The position numbers were made by a program, and so were the translations under genes. A stretch of DNA of 6,994 bases from DASPTB01 sp035623615 (GTDB lineage Bacteria; Actinomycetota; UBA4738): the NCBI GenBank assembly GCA_035623615.1, contig DASPTB010000030.1:1-6994 (forward strand), read 5' to 3'. Positions 1 to 5,500 of the stretch are shown in pieces (the stretch's first letter is position 1; each line of letters begins with the position of its first letter). The notes beneath the pieces are model-generated. The model ran no database searches. It had not been told where the DNA came from and was given only the letters and a program-made list of their open reading frames with translations.

Positions 1-372
1 GAGCAACGAGATCGGAAGTGCCAGGATCGCGCACCCGACGGCCGCGAGCGGCACCGCCGTGAACGGGCTCACCGAGTGCAGGCCGAGCAGCAGCACGATG
101 TAGGCGCCGAGCCCGATGTAGGCCTGCTGCCCCACCGACACGAGCCCTGCGTACCCGGCCAGCAGGTTCCACATGCTGGCCATCGTGAGGAGGATGAAGA
201 AGTTGACGAGCGTGTCGGTGGTCCCCGTGTACACGATGTACGGCAGCGCCGCGAGCATGACGACCACGACCACCACGATTGGGAGGGACCATCTCAGCGG
301 GCGCCGTGAGCGCGTCACCCGGACGTGTTCGGCGGCGGCGGCCTCCGCCGTCTGCCCGGCGGCCAGGCTCAT
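1..372 (-). CDS. livM: LivM-type branched-chain/aromatic ABC importer permease, N-terminal part (cut by window edge)
   Basis: This is the second inner-membrane permease of a HAAT (Liv) family ABC importer, which would pair with LivH to form the translocation channel. Only the first 124 residues are present; the frame runs off the left edge. A soluble, Ala-rich and basic N-terminus of about 28 residues precedes a first membrane segment (about 29-46). Next comes the family's conserved stretch, seen here as MWNLLAGYAGLVSVGQQAY and then IGLGAY (about 65-90), corresponding to the usual NLLaGyaGqlSlGh region. More hydrophobic segments follow. The ATG at 372 overlaps the livH stop as ATGA and has a purine-rich AAGGGAAGGG stretch just upstream, so translational coupling is likely. 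Family assignment is confident. The transported substrate cannot be read from this piece. Confidence 0.9.
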   Translation of the reverse strand, partial: MSLAAGQTAEAAAAEHVRVTRSRRPLRWSLPIVVVVVVMLAALPYIVYTGTTDTLVNFFILLTMASMWNLLAGYAGLVSVGQQAYIGLGAYIVLLLGLHSVSPFTAVPLAAVGCAILALPISLL

Positions 373-1238
373 GCCGCCACCCTTCCCTTGAAGATGCCCT
401 CGGGGCGGAACGCGATGACGGCGAGGAACACGAGGTTCCCCGCGAGGATCTGCAGGCTGGGATCGATCTGGGCGCCGACGGCCTGCGCGACCCCCAGGAT
501 GATGCCGCCGACGAGCGTTCCCCACAGTGACCCGAGGCCGCCGATGACGACCGCTTCGAACGCGTAGATGAGGGGTCCCTGCCCGCTGGTGGGCGCGAAC
601 GACGAGTACATCCCGAACGCGAGCCCGGCGAGCGCCACGGTCGCGAACGCGATCGCGGCGGCCACGCCGAAGACGTGCCGGTAGTCGATGCCGACGAGCT
701 GGGCGGCCTCCTGGTCGTCGGCGACGGCGCGGATCTGCCGTCCCATGCTCGACCGCGACAGAAAGTACTGCAACCCAACGAGAACGGCGACCGCAACGAG
801 GAAGATTCCGAGCGAGAGGTACGCGACCGAGATCTGCGCGTTCACGTGGATCGACTTCGAGACCAGCGATCCGATGTTGATGGAATGGCTGTTGGCGGAG
901 TAGAGCTCGAGCAGAAGGTTCTCGATCACCACCGAGACGCCGAACGTCACGAGCAGGACGGTGAACGCGCCCCGGTCGAGCGCGGTCTGGATCAGGGTCC
1001 GCTGCCCCGCGTAGCCGAGCGCGAGGAAGATGGGCAGCACGATCAGGAACGAGAGGATCGCCGGCAGGTGCGTCACGGGAACCACCTCCACGGCCAGGAA
1101 CGCCGCGACGACCGCGAGATCGCCGTGCGCCAGGTTGATCACGCGCATCGTCCCGAACAGCAGCGAGAGCCCGCACGCGAACAGCGCGAACAGTCCTCCG
1201 AGGAGGATTCCCTGCACGACGGTGTTGACCCAGGTCAC
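369..1238 (-). CDS. livH: LivH-type ABC importer permease
   Basis: This is the first permease of the Liv/HAAT importer, about 289 residues, the usual size for LivH. It opens with VTWVNTVVQGILLGGLFALFA, a first membrane helix. The family hallmark INLAHGDL follows at about residues 33-40, and a late conserved cytoplasmic-loop motif, VVIGGLGSLWGTLVGG, lies near residues 230-245. Multiple hydrophobic helices cover the whole length. I place the start at the GTG at 1238. It overlaps the livF stop as GTGA and leads straight into the conserved first helix. The frame stays open upstream to 1343, but that extension would be a hydrophilic tail inside livF. No strong ribosome binding site precedes the GTG, so expression probably depends on coupling to livF. 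The stop overlaps the livM start as ATGA. Confidence 0.92.
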   Translation of the reverse strand: MTWVNTVVQGILLGGLFALFACGLSLLFGTMRVINLAHGDLAVVAAFLAVEVVPVTHLPAILSFLIVLPIFLALGYAGQRTLIQTALDRGAFTVLLVTFGVSVVIENLLLELYSANSHSINIGSLVSKSIHVNAQISVAYLSLGIFLVAVAVLVGLQYFLSRSSMGRQIRAVADDQEAAQLVGIDYRHVFGVAAAIAFATVALAGLAFGMYSSFAPTSGQGPLIYAFEAVVIGGLGSLWGTLVGGIILGVAQAVGAQIDPSLQILAGNLVFLAVIAFRPEGIFKGRVAA

Positions 1239-2008
1239 TCGGTGGCTCGCGGATTCGCCAGCCCGAAGTATGCCGCCTCGATCTGCTCGGGTGTGAATTC
1301 CTCCGGCCGTCCCTCCAGGGTCGTCCTTCCCTCCAGAAGACACTGGATGGTGGACGCCGTCCGCACAGCCTGGCCGACGTCCTGCTCCACGAGCAGCACC
1401 GCCATCCCGGAGTGGAGGAGTTCGGGGATGAGGCCGTAGATCTGGCGAACGACGAGCGGCGCGAGGCCGAGCGACAGCTCATCCAGCAGCAGGACGCGGG
1501 GGTTGGCGGCCAGGGCGCGCCCGATGGCGACCGCCTGCTGCTCGCCGCCCGACAGTTGGACGGTCTGCTGGTCGCGACGCTCGCGCATCCACGGGAACAG
1601 GTCGTAGACGCGCTCCGCGGTCCAGGTTCCCTCCGCCTCCCGGCGCCGACCGACCAGGATGTTCTCCTCGACCGTGAGCGACGGGAAGAGCCGGCGGCCT
1701 TCGGGAACGAGGGCGATGCCGGCGTCGACCCGGGCGTGTGGCGACCGGCGCGTCACGTCCTCTCCGCCCAGCAGGACGGCTCCCTCGGCCGGCCGGTGCA
1801 GACCGGCGATGGACCGCAGAAGCGTCGACTTTCCGGCGCCGTTCGCCCCGATGATGGCGTGCACGCGGCCGGAGCCGACCGCCAGGCTGACGCTCGACAG
1901 CGCGCGAAGCTGGGCGTGGAAGACCGTCATGTTCCGAACCTCGAGCACCGGCACGTCGGCGTCGGGGCGGGCACCGGGCGACCGGTCGGGAGGCGAGGGG
2001 CTCGTCAA
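1235..2008 (-). CDS. livF: LivF-type ABC importer ATP-binding protein
   Basis: This is one of the two cytoplasmic ATPases that drive the Liv/HAAT importer; 257 residues. Visible motifs are Walker A GANGAGKST (54-62, Lys60), the EGRRLFP segment (about 103-109) typical of LivF, signature LSGGEQQ (152-158) and Walker B LLLDE (173-177). LVEQD (206-210) has Gln209 where most ABC ATPases carry the switch His; Gln at this place is usual in LivF. The start is TTG at 2008, overlapping the livG stop as TTGA, with GGAG eight bases upstream on the coding strand. This gives a Pro/Asp-rich N-terminal tail of about 20 residues before the ATPase fold begins at VPVLEVRNM. In-frame GTGs at codons 19 and 21 are alternative starts. 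The family is certain; the exact N-terminus is less so. Confidence 0.93.
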   Translation of the reverse strand: MTSPSPPDRSPGARPDADVPVLEVRNMTVFHAQLRALSSVSLAVGSGRVHAIIGANGAGKSTLLRSIAGLHRPAEGAVLLGGEDVTRRSPHARVDAGIALVPEGRRLFPSLTVEENILVGRRREAEGTWTAERVYDLFPWMRERRDQQTVQLSGGEQQAVAIGRALAANPRVLLLDELSLGLAPLVVRQIYGLIPELLHSGMAVLLVEQDVGQAVRTASTIQCLLEGRTTLEGRPEEFTPEQIEAAYFGLANPRATE

Positions 2009-2784
2009 GTCGGCGGCTCCGTCCGGTCGTCCGCCAGACCGGCTTCGGCGAGGGACTCCGCCGTTGCCTCCGTCCCGAGGAAGACCTCTTTGACCGCCGT
2101 GCTCGCAAGCACCTGTTCGGGCTCGCCGTCGCCGACGATCTTCCCCGCGGCCAAACAGATGAGGCGGTCGACGGCCTCCACCAGGGCGCGCACGACGTGC
2201 TCGATCCAGACGACGGCCATTCCCGAGGCTCGCGCGCGTTTGACGATGCCGACCAGCTCGACCACCTCGGGGTCCGTGAGCCCGCCCGCCACCTCGTCGA
2301 GCAGCAAGAGCCGCGGCTGTGTCGCGAGCGCCCTCGCGACCTCCAATCGCTTTCGCTGCACCAGCCCGAGTTCGCCTGCGAGCCGGTTCGCCTCGGGCGC
2401 CAGGTTCGTGTCCACCATGACCTGCCAGCTCACGTCGTAGCTGTCCTGCCCCCGGGTGCCGCCGCCCTGCTGGGCCGCGACCAGGACGTTCTCGAACACG
2501 GTCATGCCTTCGAACGGACGCGGCACCTGATACGTGCGACCGATGCCGAGCCGGCAGCGAACGGCCGCGTCGAGCCGCGTCACGGGCCTGCCGTCGAAGT
2601 GCACCTCGCCCGCGTCGGGAGCGAGGTCGCCCGAGATCACGCCGAAGAGACTCGTCTTGCCGGCGCCGTTCGGACCGACCACGCCGACGGCGTCGCCTTC
2701 GCCGATCGACAGCGAGAGACCCTCGGCGATCGTGACCTGACCGAACCGCTTCGTGAGGTTGTCGAGCTCGAGCAGCGGCGCCAC
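2005..2784 (-). CDS. livG: LivG-type ABC importer ATP-binding protein with atypical signature motif
   Basis: This is the second cytoplasmic ATPase of the importer, 259 residues. Motifs are Walker A GPNGAGKT (37-44, Lys43), the LivG-type Q-loop context GRTYQVPRPF (Gln86), Walker B LLLLDE (159-164) and switch His196 in WIEHVV. The ABC signature is not a canonical LSGGQ or LSYGQ. The corresponding stretch reads ELGLVQRKRLEVARAL (about 138-153), so the ATP-contacting Ser-Gly-Gly is absent. From memory, some LivG-like proteins share this kind of degenerate signature, so it may be a subfamily trait rather than damage. The start is GTG at 2784, one base after the stop of the substrate-binding protein gene. 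No convincing ribosome binding site is visible, so it is probably translationally coupled. The GTG gives the expected N-terminus for the family (MAPLLELDNLTKRFG). Confidence 0.92.
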   Translation of the reverse strand: MAPLLELDNLTKRFGQVTIAEGLSLSIGEGDAVGVVGPNGAGKTSLFGVISGDLAPDAGEVHFDGRPVTRLDAAVRCRLGIGRTYQVPRPFEGMTVFENVLVAAQQGGGTRGQDSYDVSWQVMVDTNLAPEANRLAGELGLVQRKRLEVARALATQPRLLLLDEVAGGLTDPEVVELVGIVKRARASGMAVVWIEHVVRALVEAVDRLICLAAGKIVGDGEPEQVLASTAVKEVFLGTEATAESLAEAGLADDRTEPPT

Positions 2785-2785
2785 G

Positions 2786-4189
2786 TCAGGGGTTCGTGGG
2801 CTGCAGCTGCCCCCCGAGCGGGACCTGGGGATTCAGGTTGTTGTTGACGACGATCATCTGCCAGGGGAACTGTCCGCTCGACGGCCTCCACTGCACGCCG
2901 ACGGGGTTCATGATCGCGATCCCGGGGACGGTGGGGCTCGTCTGGTCGGCCGGGTTGAGGTGCGGTCCGGTCGTGAAGTCGAGCGGCCCGGACATGCCGT
3001 TGTAGTTGATCTTGAACAGCTCGGCCGCAACAGCGTTCTTGTCGTGCGGGTCGCTCACGGCCTCGAAGGCGATCTTCGCGATCTCGAACAGGGAGTAGGA
3101 GGACCCGAGCGCCTGCAGCCACGGATGCCCGGTCGCGGTCTGGTAGGAGTTCGCGAGGTCCTGGCTGGTCGAGCCGTCCAGCGACGACTTGTACGGCATG
3201 AAGGGGCCCCACCACGAGTCGGTCGCGATGTTGTTGGCGAGCGATCCGAGCGCCTCGACGTCCGCGGGGAACAGCAGCACCTTGGCGACCGTCGCGAGCT
3301 TCGGCTTGAAGCCCTGTTGCGACGCCTGCTTCCAAAACGTGTTGAAGTCCGGCGGCAGCGGCGCGTTCGTGAACAGCTCGCAGTGATGGCTCTTGAACTT
3401 CGAGATCATCGCCGTGTAGTCGGTCGTGCCGTCCTGGTAGGCACCGCCGTCCACGATCGTGTACCCGGCCGCCTTGGCCATCCCGGGCCACGCCGCGCGG
3501 AACGCGTTGCCGTCCGGGTCGTTCGGCCACATGCCGGCCACGATCTTGTTCGTCGGGATCTGGTTCCACATCGGGATGAAGCACCCGCCGAACGACTCGG
3601 CGCCGAAGAAGTACATCGTCGTGTACTTGAACGGCTTGGGGTTCTTCGGGTCGGCCTGGCGCGCGAAGTACCACGCCTCCCACGGGACGACCGTGGAGAC
3701 GCACGGAACACCCGCGGACTCGCAGACGGTGGCGACGGGGTTGGTGGTCTCGGGAGTCGAACTCGTCACGACCATGTCGGCGTGGCCGGAGGTCACGAGG
3801 TCCTGCGCGACCTGGGACGCGCGGTTGGGGTCCGACTGCGAGTCCTTGATCAGGATGTCGACCGAGTACGTCTTGCCCCCGACCTTGAAGCCCTGCGTGT
3901 AGGCCGACGTCTTGCGGATCGTGTCGACGATGAAAGCGTCGCCGCTGGCGAACCCTGCGAGGCTGCCGGTCTGGGGGGTCACGAAACCGATCGTGATCTT
4001 GCCCGCGGAGCTGGACCCCGATCCCTTTATCGACTTGGTGCACGCCTCGAGGAAGGCGCTCGAGCCGAGCGCGAGCGCGCCGACCCCGGCACCCTTCAAG
4101 AGCGTGCGGCGGGAGAGCGGATCGGACAACCCCGGGACTCCTCCGGGACCGCTCACGCCGGCATCGTTCGCTTCGTTGCCAAGCTCCAT
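2786..4189 (-). CDS. Liv-type (Peripla_BP_6) extracellular substrate-binding protein with twin-arginine signal
   Basis: This is the ligand-capturing subunit of the importer; 467 residues from the chosen start. A hydrophilic N-region of about 25 residues leads to a twin-arginine signal (SRRTLLK, Arg27-Arg28) and a hydrophobic core (GAGVGALALGSSAF). A candidate lipidation cysteine follows at Cys50 in LEAC, then a Ser/Gly-rich linker. The mature domain begins near residue 64 with KITIGFVTPQTG, the first strand of the type I periplasmic-binding fold, and continues with typical elements such as VDILIKDSQSDPNRASQVAQDLV. I chose the ATG at 4189 because a GGGGGG/AAGGGG purine run precedes it; a GTG at 4294 in the same frame lacks support. 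It is the first gene of the importer operon. The family is usually annotated as leucine/isoleucine/valine-binding, but members also bind aromatic acids. The neighbours favour an aromatic ligand, which is an inference. Confidence 0.9.
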   Translation of the reverse strand: MELGNEANDAGVSGPGGVPGLSDPLSRRTLLKGAGVGALALGSSAFLEACTKSIKGSGSSSAGKITIGFVTPQTGSLAGFASGDAFIVDTIRKTSAYTQGFKVGGKTYSVDILIKDSQSDPNRASQVAQDLVTSGHADMVVTSSTPETTNPVATVCESAGVPCVSTVVPWEAWYFARQADPKNPKPFKYTTMYFFGAESFGGCFIPMWNQIPTNKIVAGMWPNDPDGNAFRAAWPGMAKAAGYTIVDGGAYQDGTTDYTAMISKFKSHHCELFTNAPLPPDFNTFWKQASQQGFKPKLATVAKVLLFPADVEALGSLANNIATDSWWGPFMPYKSSLDGSTSQDLANSYQTATGHPWLQALGSSYSLFEIAKIAFEAVSDPHDKNAVAAELFKINYNGMSGPLDFTTGPHLNPADQTSPTVPGIAIMNPVGVQWRPSSGQFPWQMIVVNNNLNPQVPLGGQLQPTNP

Positions 4190-4201
4190 CCCCTTCCCCC
4201 C
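4190..4201 (-). promoter_or_regulatory. Ribosome binding region of the substrate-binding protein gene
   Basis: On the coding strand this reads GGGGGGAAGGGG directly before the ATG at 4189. The G-run at 4196-4201 sits six bases from the start codon. It decides the start at 4189 over the in-frame GTG at 4294. Confidence 0.6.
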
Positions 4202-4215
4202 GATCTGGTTGCCTC

Positions 4216-4235
4216 GGGCGCCCCGCCCGGCGCCC
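4216..4235. repeat. G+C-rich perfect inverted repeat in the importer leader
   Basis: GGGCGCC (4216-4222) and GGCGCCC (4229-4235) are perfect inverted arms of 7 bp around a 6-base loop. They lie 27-46 bases before the substrate-binding protein start, so the mRNA leader can form a strong hairpin. No T-run follows in the direction of transcription, so a classical intrinsic terminator is not supported. It could influence leader folding, mRNA stability or attenuation, or be a chance product of high G+C. Confidence 0.5.
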
Positions 4236-4251
4236 CCTGTTGATCCCGGAT

Positions 4252-4266
4252 GTGCGCATAGCGCAC
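4252..4266. promoter_or_regulatory. Putative IclR-type operator 1 (importer operon)
   Basis: The sequence GTGCG-CATAG-CGCAC is a perfect palindrome in its arms. The symmetry extends to 8-bp arms ATGTGCGC and GCGCACAT around ATA (4250-4268). It lies in the 120-bp gap between iclR and the importer operon, about 63 bases before the importer start codon. It matches GTKCG-N5-CGMAC, shared with the two sites between iclR and the aldehyde dehydrogenase gene. Binding by the neighbouring IclR protein is an inference. It could alternatively act as an RNA hairpin, but no terminator T-run follows. Confidence 0.6.
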
Positions 4267-4284
4267 ATACATACGACCTGCGAA

Positions 4285-4313
4285 ACTCAATCACGCCGTC
4301 GAGGGGAAGTCAA
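4285..4313 (-). promoter_or_regulatory. Weak candidate promoter for the importer operon
   Basis: On the minus strand a TTGACT (4308-4313) resembling a -35 box is followed after 17 bases by TTGAGT (4285-4290), which matches only three of six positions of a -10 consensus. It overlaps the end of iclR and would place operator 1 a short distance downstream of the transcription start. The operon could instead be read through from iclR, which is on the same strand. Confidence 0.25.
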
Positions 4314-5173
4314 CCGACCTGCTGCGGCGAGCCCGGCGTCGGCCTGTGGCTCCCCTGCGCCTTGAGGTCGGTCTCGATCTGCTGAGCCGTGGCCAGCAGG
4401 CTGGGAAGGAAGTCGTCGTGCACCGCGCCGACGCTGACCCTTGTCGCGTACGCGGAGATGTTCATGGCGGCGACGGTGGTTCCTCCGGCGTCATGGATCG
4501 GCACTGCCACGGAACGGATTCCCTCCTCGACCTCCTGGTCGACGATCGCATAGCCCTGCTCGCGAACCTGCGCCAGGATCTCGCGCAGGCGCTTGGGATC
4601 GGTCACCGTGTTGGAGGTGAGCGAGTCGAGGTGCACGCCGGCGAAGTACCGCTCGAGCTCGGGTGACGGGAGATTCGCGAGGAGTACCCGGCCCTTCGAG
4701 CTCGCGTGGGCCCGGAACCGCGTTCCGACGGGCACCGACACGGTCATGATGCGTTTCGCGGGAACCCGTGCGATGTCGACGATCTCGTCGCCGTCGAGCA
4801 CGGCCACCGACGAGGACTCTCGGACCTTGTCGACCAGCTCCTGGATATGGGGATACGCCACGTCGGGGAGGCTCATGCCCGACAGGTAGGCGTAGCCGAG
4901 CTCGAGGACACGTGGCCGGAGCGAGAACTCCCGGCCGTCGGAGCGAACGTAACCGAGCTCCACGAGCGTCAGCAGGAAGCGCCGGGCGGCCGCGCGCGTG
5001 ATGCCGGCCTCCCGGGCGACCTCGCTCAACGTGAGCCGCGGCTGGTCGGGACCGAACGCCCGGATGACCGCGAGGCCGCGCTCGAGCGACTGGACGAAGT
5101 CGCTGTTCCGGCGAGTTGACGTCCCCGCCGCCGAGGAGGCGGCCTCGCGGTCGGTGGCGACTGGGTCGGCCAC
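4310..5173 (-). CDS. IclR-family transcriptional regulator, PcaR/PobR-like
   Basis: This DNA-binding regulator of 287 residues has the two-domain IclR layout. A Ser/Ala/Arg-rich lead of about 22 residues precedes FVQSLERGLAVIRAF (26-40), which is typical of aromatic-catabolism IclR regulators (PcaR, PcaU, PobR). A winged helix-turn-helix follows (about 47-70; LTLSEVAREAGITRAAARRFLLTL). The effector-binding domain covers about 90-270, with conserved phrases such as GTRFRAHASSKGRVLLA, VDQEVEEGIRSVAVPI and AAMNISAYATRV. I chose the GTG at 5173 because AGGGGGG lies eight bases upstream on the coding strand; the open frame extends to 5317 but is not protein-like. It is divergent from the aldehyde dehydrogenase and upstream of the importer on the same strand. 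Putative operators lie before all three units, including its own gene, suggesting autoregulation. The effector is probably an aromatic acid, which is an inference. Confidence 0.9.
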   Translation of the reverse strand: MADPVATDREAASSAAGTSTRRNSDFVQSLERGLAVIRAFGPDQPRLTLSEVAREAGITRAAARRFLLTLVELGYVRSDGREFSLRPRVLELGYAYLSGMSLPDVAYPHIQELVDKVRESSSVAVLDGDEIVDIARVPAKRIMTVSVPVGTRFRAHASSKGRVLLANLPSPELERYFAGVHLDSLTSNTVTDPKRLREILAQVREQGYAIVDQEVEEGIRSVAVPIHDAGGTTVAAMNISAYATRVSVGAVHDDFLPSLLATAQQIETDLKAQGSHRPTPGSPQQVG

Positions 5174-5181
5174 GCTCAGCG

Positions 5182-5188
5182 CCCCCCT
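5182..5188 (-). promoter_or_regulatory. Ribosome binding site of iclR
   Basis: AGGGGGG on the minus strand, with an eight-base spacer to the GTG at 5173. It supports that start over upstream in-frame starts as far as 5317. Confidence 0.6.
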
Positions 5189-5217
5189 GTGGGAGTGGGC
5201 CCGGCCGCGACCGATCG

Positions 5218-5232
5218 GTGCGAAGTACGAAC
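5218..5232. promoter_or_regulatory. Putative IclR-type operator 2 (iclR side)
   Basis: This site reads GTGCG-AAGTA-CGAAC, or GTTCG-TACTT-CGCAC on the other strand. The arms GTTCG and CGCAC match those of the 15-bp PcaR site I recall from Pseudomonas putida (GTTCG-ATAAT-CGCAC). It lies 45 bases upstream of the iclR start codon and just downstream of the predicted iclR promoter, which would suit autorepression. Assignment to the neighbouring IclR protein is an inference. Confidence 0.6.
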
Positions 5233-5253
5233 AGCCGTTCTCAACGTGGACAC

Positions 5254-5283
5254 ATCCTAGGATCGGCGCAGGCCGGAGGTCAA
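5254..5283 (-). promoter_or_regulatory. Predicted iclR promoter
   Basis: On the minus strand TTGACC (5278-5283) is followed after 18 bases by TAGGAT (5254-5259). These match the sigma-70-type -35 and -10 boxes at five and four of six positions. Transcription would start near 5247, giving a leader of about 75 bases that contains operator 2. Confidence 0.5.
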
Positions 5284-5294
5284 ACCTGAGCGAG

Positions 5295-5324
5295 TTGACA
5301 AGACAACGGCAGGTCATGCACAGT
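5295..5324 (+). promoter_or_regulatory. Predicted promoter of the aldehyde dehydrogenase operon
   Basis: A perfect -35 hexamer TTGACA (5295-5300) is followed after 18 bases by CACAGT (5319-5324), a weak -10 (three of six). Transcription would start near 5331, leaving a long leader of about 170 bases. The -35 is clear; the -10 is uncertain. Confidence 0.4.
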
Positions 5325-5345
5325 CGGTTCGGTTACCGGCGCCGT

Positions 5346-5360
5346 GTTCGGCAGACGAAC
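5346..5360. promoter_or_regulatory. Putative IclR-type operator 3 (aldehyde dehydrogenase side)
   Basis: GTTCG-GCAGA-CGAAC is a perfect palindrome in its arms. The symmetry extends to 7-bp arms GTGTTCG and CGAACAC (5344-5362). It sits 21 bases after the candidate -10 box of the plus-strand promoter and 140 bases before the aldehyde dehydrogenase start. It shares GTKCG-N5-CGMAC with operators 1 and 2. A position just downstream of the predicted start fits repression by blocking. Confidence 0.6.
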
Positions 5361-5455
5361 ACCCCCCGATCCTTGGGTGGCGCGAGGGTCGGGGTCCAGG
5401 GGGTGGAGCAGCAAGAGAACGAGGCGACGCTGATGCTGACCCCCCCGGGCGTCGC

Positions 5456-5475
5456 ATGCGACGCGGGAGTCGCAT
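5456..5475 (+). repeat. Leader hairpin before the aldehyde dehydrogenase gene
   Basis: ATGCGAC (5456-5462) and GTCGCAT (5469-5475) form a perfect 7-bp stem with a GCGGGA loop. The left arm also lies in a 12-bp self-palindrome, GTCGCATGCGAC (5451-5462), so GTCGCAT occurs twice, 18 bases apart. The hairpin ends 14 bases before the ribosome binding site. It may shape mRNA stability or translation; no T-run suggests termination. Confidence 0.45.
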
Positions 5476-5489
5476 CGACGGAGACGAAA

Positions 5490-5494
5490 GGGGG
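5490..5494 (+). promoter_or_regulatory. Ribosome binding site of the aldehyde dehydrogenase gene
   Basis: The sequence AAAGGGGG ends six bases before the ATG at 5501. It decides that start over the in-frame ATG at 5456, which lies in the leader hairpin and has no such site. Confidence 0.65.
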
Positions 5495-5500
5495 AACGGC

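Larger units (their letters stand above)
5174..5500. other. Divergent control region between iclR and the aldehyde dehydrogenase gene
   Basis: This 327-bp stretch holds no credible gene. It contains back-to-back promoters with -35 boxes only 11 bases apart, two copies of a 15-bp palindrome (operators 2 and 3), an 8-bp palindrome CCGATCGG (5211-5218) abutting operator 2, a leader hairpin near 5456-5475 and ribosome binding sites at both ends. The stretch from 5361 to about 5450 is G/C-rich, and I see nothing definite in it. Confidence 0.75.

Noticed and set aside
1239..1343. Upstream extension of livH to 1343
   Set aside because: It overlaps livF and encodes a hydrophilic tail. The GTG at 1238 directly precedes the conserved first helix.
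3044..3058. Near-match to the operator inside the substrate-binding protein gene (GTGCG-GGTCG-CTCAC)
   Set aside because: One arm base breaks the pattern and it is explained by coding sequence.
2753..4243. Long plus-strand open frame opposite the substrate-binding protein, and a minus-strand frame 2637-4268 out of register with it
   Set aside because: Both are Arg/Gly/Asp/Glu/His-rich translations without recognisable domains, as expected opposite a high-G+C gene. The true frame shows a clear signal peptide and binding-protein fold.
4190..4294. Extended N-terminus of the substrate-binding protein from the GTG at 4294
   Set aside because: It would add 35 residues before a twin-arginine signal and run through operator 1. 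The ATG at 4189 has a strong purine-rich site.
5174..5317. Upstream extension of iclR to 5317
   Set aside because: It would run through the predicted promoter and operator 2 and has no protein-like character. The GTG at 5173 has a good ribosome binding site.
5456..5500. In-frame ATG at 5456 as the aldehyde dehydrogenase start
   Set aside because: It lies within the leader hairpin, has no ribosome binding site and adds 15 charged residues not expected in the family.
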